Shown piece after piece: positions 61,420 through 64,000 of a DNA stretch of 64,000 nucleotides. The DNA comes from JBBIGV01 sp037447335. Its GTDB lineage: Bacteria > Bacteroidota > Ignavibacteria > Ignavibacteriales > Ignavibacteriaceae. The notes beneath the pieces were generated by a model, which saw only the letters and a program-made list of their open reading frames with translations, did no database searches and was not told the DNA's origin. The DNA lies in contig JBBIGV010000001.1 of NCBI GenBank assembly GCA_037447335.1, positions 62,001-126,000 on the forward strand, written 5' to 3'. Every line of letters begins with the position of its first letter. Position 1 is the stretch's first letter. Both the position numbers and the translations under genes were made by a program.

Positions 61420-64000
61420 ATGATAAGCAAAATCTCAATATTTGTCCTTATTTTTTTATCCTTTCCCCTCTTTCCGCAAAGTGATATTAAAATAATTTCC
61501 TCGGACAGAAACTCTTTAGTGATTGAGTATAACCCTGTTTTAGATACCGCTTCAAAATTCGTTGATAATGTTCATTACATCGAACTGAACCTTCTCAATG
61601 GAATTTATAAGATAGATAACTGGGGTTTACCTGCTGTTCCCGAGAGACATATTAACATCGGCGTCCCATCTGAGTTTGGTAACACAATCCAGGTGATAAG
61701 TTACCTGACTACAGAAATGAATGGACAGGTATTACCCATACCTGCCATGATGCCGGATGGAAATTTACATCAATATATTTATGAAAAATCCGCTGAATAT
61801 ATTTCCTATCAGTCTGCGCCTGCTTTGGTTACCTTTGGAAGTTTTGGAATAAGCAGGGGAATTCCTATGCACACCTTACAAATCCACCCGATCCACTTTG
61901 AGCCGCAAACCGGTAAAATTGTTTTTTATTCACGAATTGTATTCAGGGTAAATTTCAATCCAGCCCAGCAAATTGCAGCCCCGGTAATAGATGAACTTAC
62001 CGGCAGCACTATGATCAATAAAGATGTTGCACTTTCATGGGCAATTACCAATTCCTCTACCCGGTTGAATAAAGCAGTGAATAACAGCGTACTCGCAAAC
62101 GGTAAGTGGGTCAGGTTTGAAGTTGATGAAGATGGTATGTATAAAATTGATTATTCAACGTTATCTTCTTTTGGTATAGATCCGAACACTGTTGATCCGC
62201 GCACTATTAAGATTTACAACAACGGCGGTAAAATGATTCCGGAGAATATTCTGCATCCAAGACCGCAGGACCTTGTAGAAAATGCTGTTCGTGTAGTTGG
62301 TGAAGATGACGGAAAGTTTGATCAGAATGATCATATAGTTTTTTACGGAAGAGGAAATAATTTCTGGGATTACGACACAACATCCGGTTTAATACAGAGA
62401 AATTTTAATCTCTATTCAGATAAAAACTATTACTGGATAACCTCTGGGGGCAGTGCAGGTAAAAGAATGCAAGCCAAAGAAAGCCTGAATCAGTCCAATT
62501 ATTTTGCGCAGACAACCTCTGAAGCTTTTACCCAGTGGGAAGAAGATAAGATCAACATCGGGAAAACCGGCAGAATTTTTCTTGGTGATGACTTCTCTCA
62601 GTCCATACGAACACGTACCTACACTAACAAGTTGAATAACAGGGTTGCAGGTTCCCGAATAAATTACAGGGTTAGATTTGTTGTTGCCTCCTCACAATCC
62701 ATTCAGCTTGAGATTCAGGAAAATAACAATACAATTTTTTCATCTACTCTCTTAGGTTATGAAAATTCAACTTACACTGTTGGTGAAGCCCATGTTCGTA
62801 ATCTTACTTACAGTGGTGCACTTGCTGACGACAGAAGCGTACTAAAATTTAATTTCACTCCATCACAGATAACTTCCATTGGCTATCTTGATTTTTTTGA
62901 AATTAAATATTTACGCGAGCTAAAACCGAGCGATGATCTCTTAATCTTTTATTCAAAGGATACCACATCGGTAATCGAATACAGATTATCCGGTTTTCCT
63001 TCAACCAACATAAAAGTTTTTGATGTTTCCAATCCCTTCAATGTAGAACATATTACTAACCACACTATGCTCAGCGGCGGTGAATGCCGGTTTCAGGTAA
63101 GTGAATCTGCCTCTAACAGATCTAAATATGTGGCGGTTGGTAATGATAATTATAAAACGCCTTCCAATCCTGTTGAGGTTCAGAATTCCGACATCCGCGG
63201 TATTTCTGATGGTGCACAGTTTATAATCATTACTCATAAAAATTTTCTTGAAGCTGCCAACAAACTGAAAAATTACCGGGAGAACCAGTCACTTTTCCGT
63301 TACTCAACAAAAGTTATTGATGTTGAGAGCATTTACAATGAGTTTGGCGGAGGTATTAGTGATCCGTCTGCCGTTCGCGATTTTATTAAATATGCCTACG
63401 ATAACTGGCAGATCAGACCGGAATATGTACTTCTGCTTGGAAAAGGAACCTACGATTATAAAAATGTTGAAGGGCAGAACGAGAATTTTATTCCAACCTG
63501 GCAAACAGTTGAATCACTTGTGCTGGTAAGATGGTCTGTCTCTTCATACACCACTGATGATTTTTTTGTAAAGGTTGACGGCAATGATGGTTTTGTAGAT
63601 CTTGCTATCGGCAGAATTACCGCACGATCACTGGTAGAAGCCAATAATATTGTTGACAAGATAATTGCTTACGAAAACGACTCAGACAGAACTCCCTGGC
63701 GAAATCTGATTACTCTTGTTGCTGATGATGGATTCGGAACTGGCAACAGGTATGAAGGCGCAGAGCACACCGCTCCATCAGAAACTCTGGCAACAACCAA
63801 AATTCCACTCTCTTATGATATAAATAAAATTTATATGGCTGCATACCCGGATGAACTTACTTCAGCAGGAAGAAGAAAACCTGAAGTTAATAAAGCAATA
63901 ATTGATGCCGTTAATCAAGGCACACTGATTATGAATTTCATCGGGCATGGAAGCCCGGAACTTTGGGCACACGAAGTAGTGTTTGAAAAAAGTGTCACCA
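61420..64000 (+). CDS. porU: PorU-like gingipain-family peptidase (type IX secretion sortase), 3' end missing
   Basis: The first 860 codons of a frame that runs off the right edge. A signal peptide (1-20, ending LFPQ) is followed by about 500 residues of beta-rich pro/N-terminal region (for example WGLPAVPERHINIGVPS, FEPQTGKIVFYSRIVF) and then a peptidase C25 domain from about 600: PEYVLLLGKGTYDYKN near 670, DDFFVKVDGNDGFVDLAIGRI near 708 and NFIGHGSPELWAHE near 840, whose GHG carries the catalytic His (residue 843). The catalytic cysteine would follow beyond the edge. PorU is the outer-membrane sortase that removes CTD signals of T9SS cargo; other C25 proteases are alternatives. Confidence 0.85.
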   Translation, partial: MISKISIFVLIFLSFPLFPQSDIKIISSDRNSLVIEYNPVLDTASKFVDNVHYIELNLLNGIYKIDNWGLPAVPERHINIGVPSEFGNTIQVISYLTTEMNGQVLPIPAMMPDGNLHQYIYEKSAEYISYQSAPALVTFGSFGISRGIPMHTLQIHPIHFEPQTGKIVFYSRIVFRVNFNPAQQIAAPVIDELTGSTMINKDVALSWAITNSSTRLNKAVNNSVLANGKWVRFEVDEDGMYKIDYSTLSSFGIDPNTVDPRTIKIYNNGGKMIPENILHPRPQDLVENAVRVVGEDDGKFDQNDHIVFYGRGNNFWDYDTTSGLIQRNFNLYSDKNYYWITSGGSAGKRMQAKESLNQSNYFAQTTSEAFTQWEEDKINIGKTGRIFLGDDFSQSIRTRTYTNKLNNRVAGSRINYRVRFVVASSQSIQLEIQENNNTIFSSTLLGYENSTYTVGEAHVRNLTYSGALADDRSVLKFNFTPSQITSIGYLDFFEIKYLRELKPSDDLLIFYSKDTTSVIEYRLSGFPSTNIKVFDVSNPFNVEHITNHTMLSGGECRFQVSESASNRSKYVAVGNDNYKTPSNPVEVQNSDIRGISDGAQFIIITHKNFLEAANKLKNYRENQSLFRYSTKVIDVESIYNEFGGGISDPSAVRDFIKYAYDNWQIRPEYVLLLGKGTYDYKNVEGQNENFIPTWQTVESLVLVRWSVSSYTTDDFFVKVDGNDGFVDLAIGRITARSLVEANNIVDKIIAYENDSDRTPWRNLITLVADDGFGTGNRYEGAEHTAPSETLATTKIPLSYDINKIYMAAYPDELTSAGRRKPEVNKAIIDAVNQGTLIMNFIGHGSPELWAHEVVFEKSVT

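Overview
The window (64 kb, AT-rich, about 65 genes, gene-dense) looks like chromosome of a Gram-negative member of the Bacteroidota/Chlorobiota/Ignavibacteriota (FCB) assemblage, most like Ignavibacteria. The sequence reasons are: lpxA (LPS), a type IX secretion sortase-like gingipain (PorU) at the right edge, an HU-plus-SPOR fusion protein, many TPR and beta-propeller envelope proteins, archaeal-type bifunctional phosphoglucose/phosphomannose isomerase, type 2 IPP isomerase and a pterin (BH4-like) pathway of the kind known from green sulfur bacteria. The taxonomic call is inference; no rRNA is present.

Layout. 1-5.3 kb: end of an enoyl-CoA hydratase, apt, a repeat-rich intergenic stretch, rsmI, an Mpv17-like membrane protein, lpxA and an SLC45-like sugar permease. 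5.4-21.8 kb: a long plus-strand series with fused pabB-pabC, fni, a prenyl diphosphate synthase, ptsH, ptsI, PGI/PMI, a metalloprotease/propeller/Omp85-barrel fusion, a PQQ-propeller lipoprotein, a PEGA protein, prmC, dtd, a phosphomutase-like enzyme and comEC; most overlap or abut, several through TTGA or ATGA junctions. 22-29.5 kb: an orphan receiver protein, clpS, rlmN, acyl-CoA dehydrogenase, a secreted YidD-like protein with two TPR/membrane-hairpin proteins, a YD-repeat-like protein and a TPR protein. 30-38.9 kb: housekeeping genes purC, DUF971, pgsA, pgpA, cinA, thpR, recA, recX, a Nudix hydrolase, a phosphohexomutase and murB.

39-43.6 kb is the most coherent pathway region: phenylalanine 4-hydroxylase, two peroxiredoxins, 6-pyruvoyl-tetrahydropterin synthase with a complete eukaryotic-type active site, GTP cyclohydrolase I and two coupled SDR reductases. 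Together they read as a tetrahydrobiopterin-type cofactor pathway next to the enzyme that uses it. 43.6-45.8 kb is an ECF sigma / anti-sigma / Spy-like envelope-stress module flanked by a second Spy-like gene on the other strand.

45.9-58.9 kb: tRNA-Leu, a TPR protein, an AhpD-like protein, DUF92, then an envelope cluster of a 989-residue TPR protein, an outer-membrane barrel, an HU-TM-SPOR protein, ExbB/TolQ, ExbD and TonB; a minus-strand group of four membrane or surface proteins ends against tonB. 59.1-64 kb: tRNA-Gln, tRNA-Glu, a rearranged tRNA-Glu-derived element able to fold into a multi-stem structure, a 2Fe-2S thioredoxin-like ferredoxin, nth, an HD-domain protein and the first 860 codons of a PorU-like protease cut by the window edge.

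I see no CRISPR array, prophage or complete insertion sequence. The least-explained items are the tRNA-derived element, the REP-like hairpins, the HU-SPOR/Exb cluster and the protease-barrel fusion.
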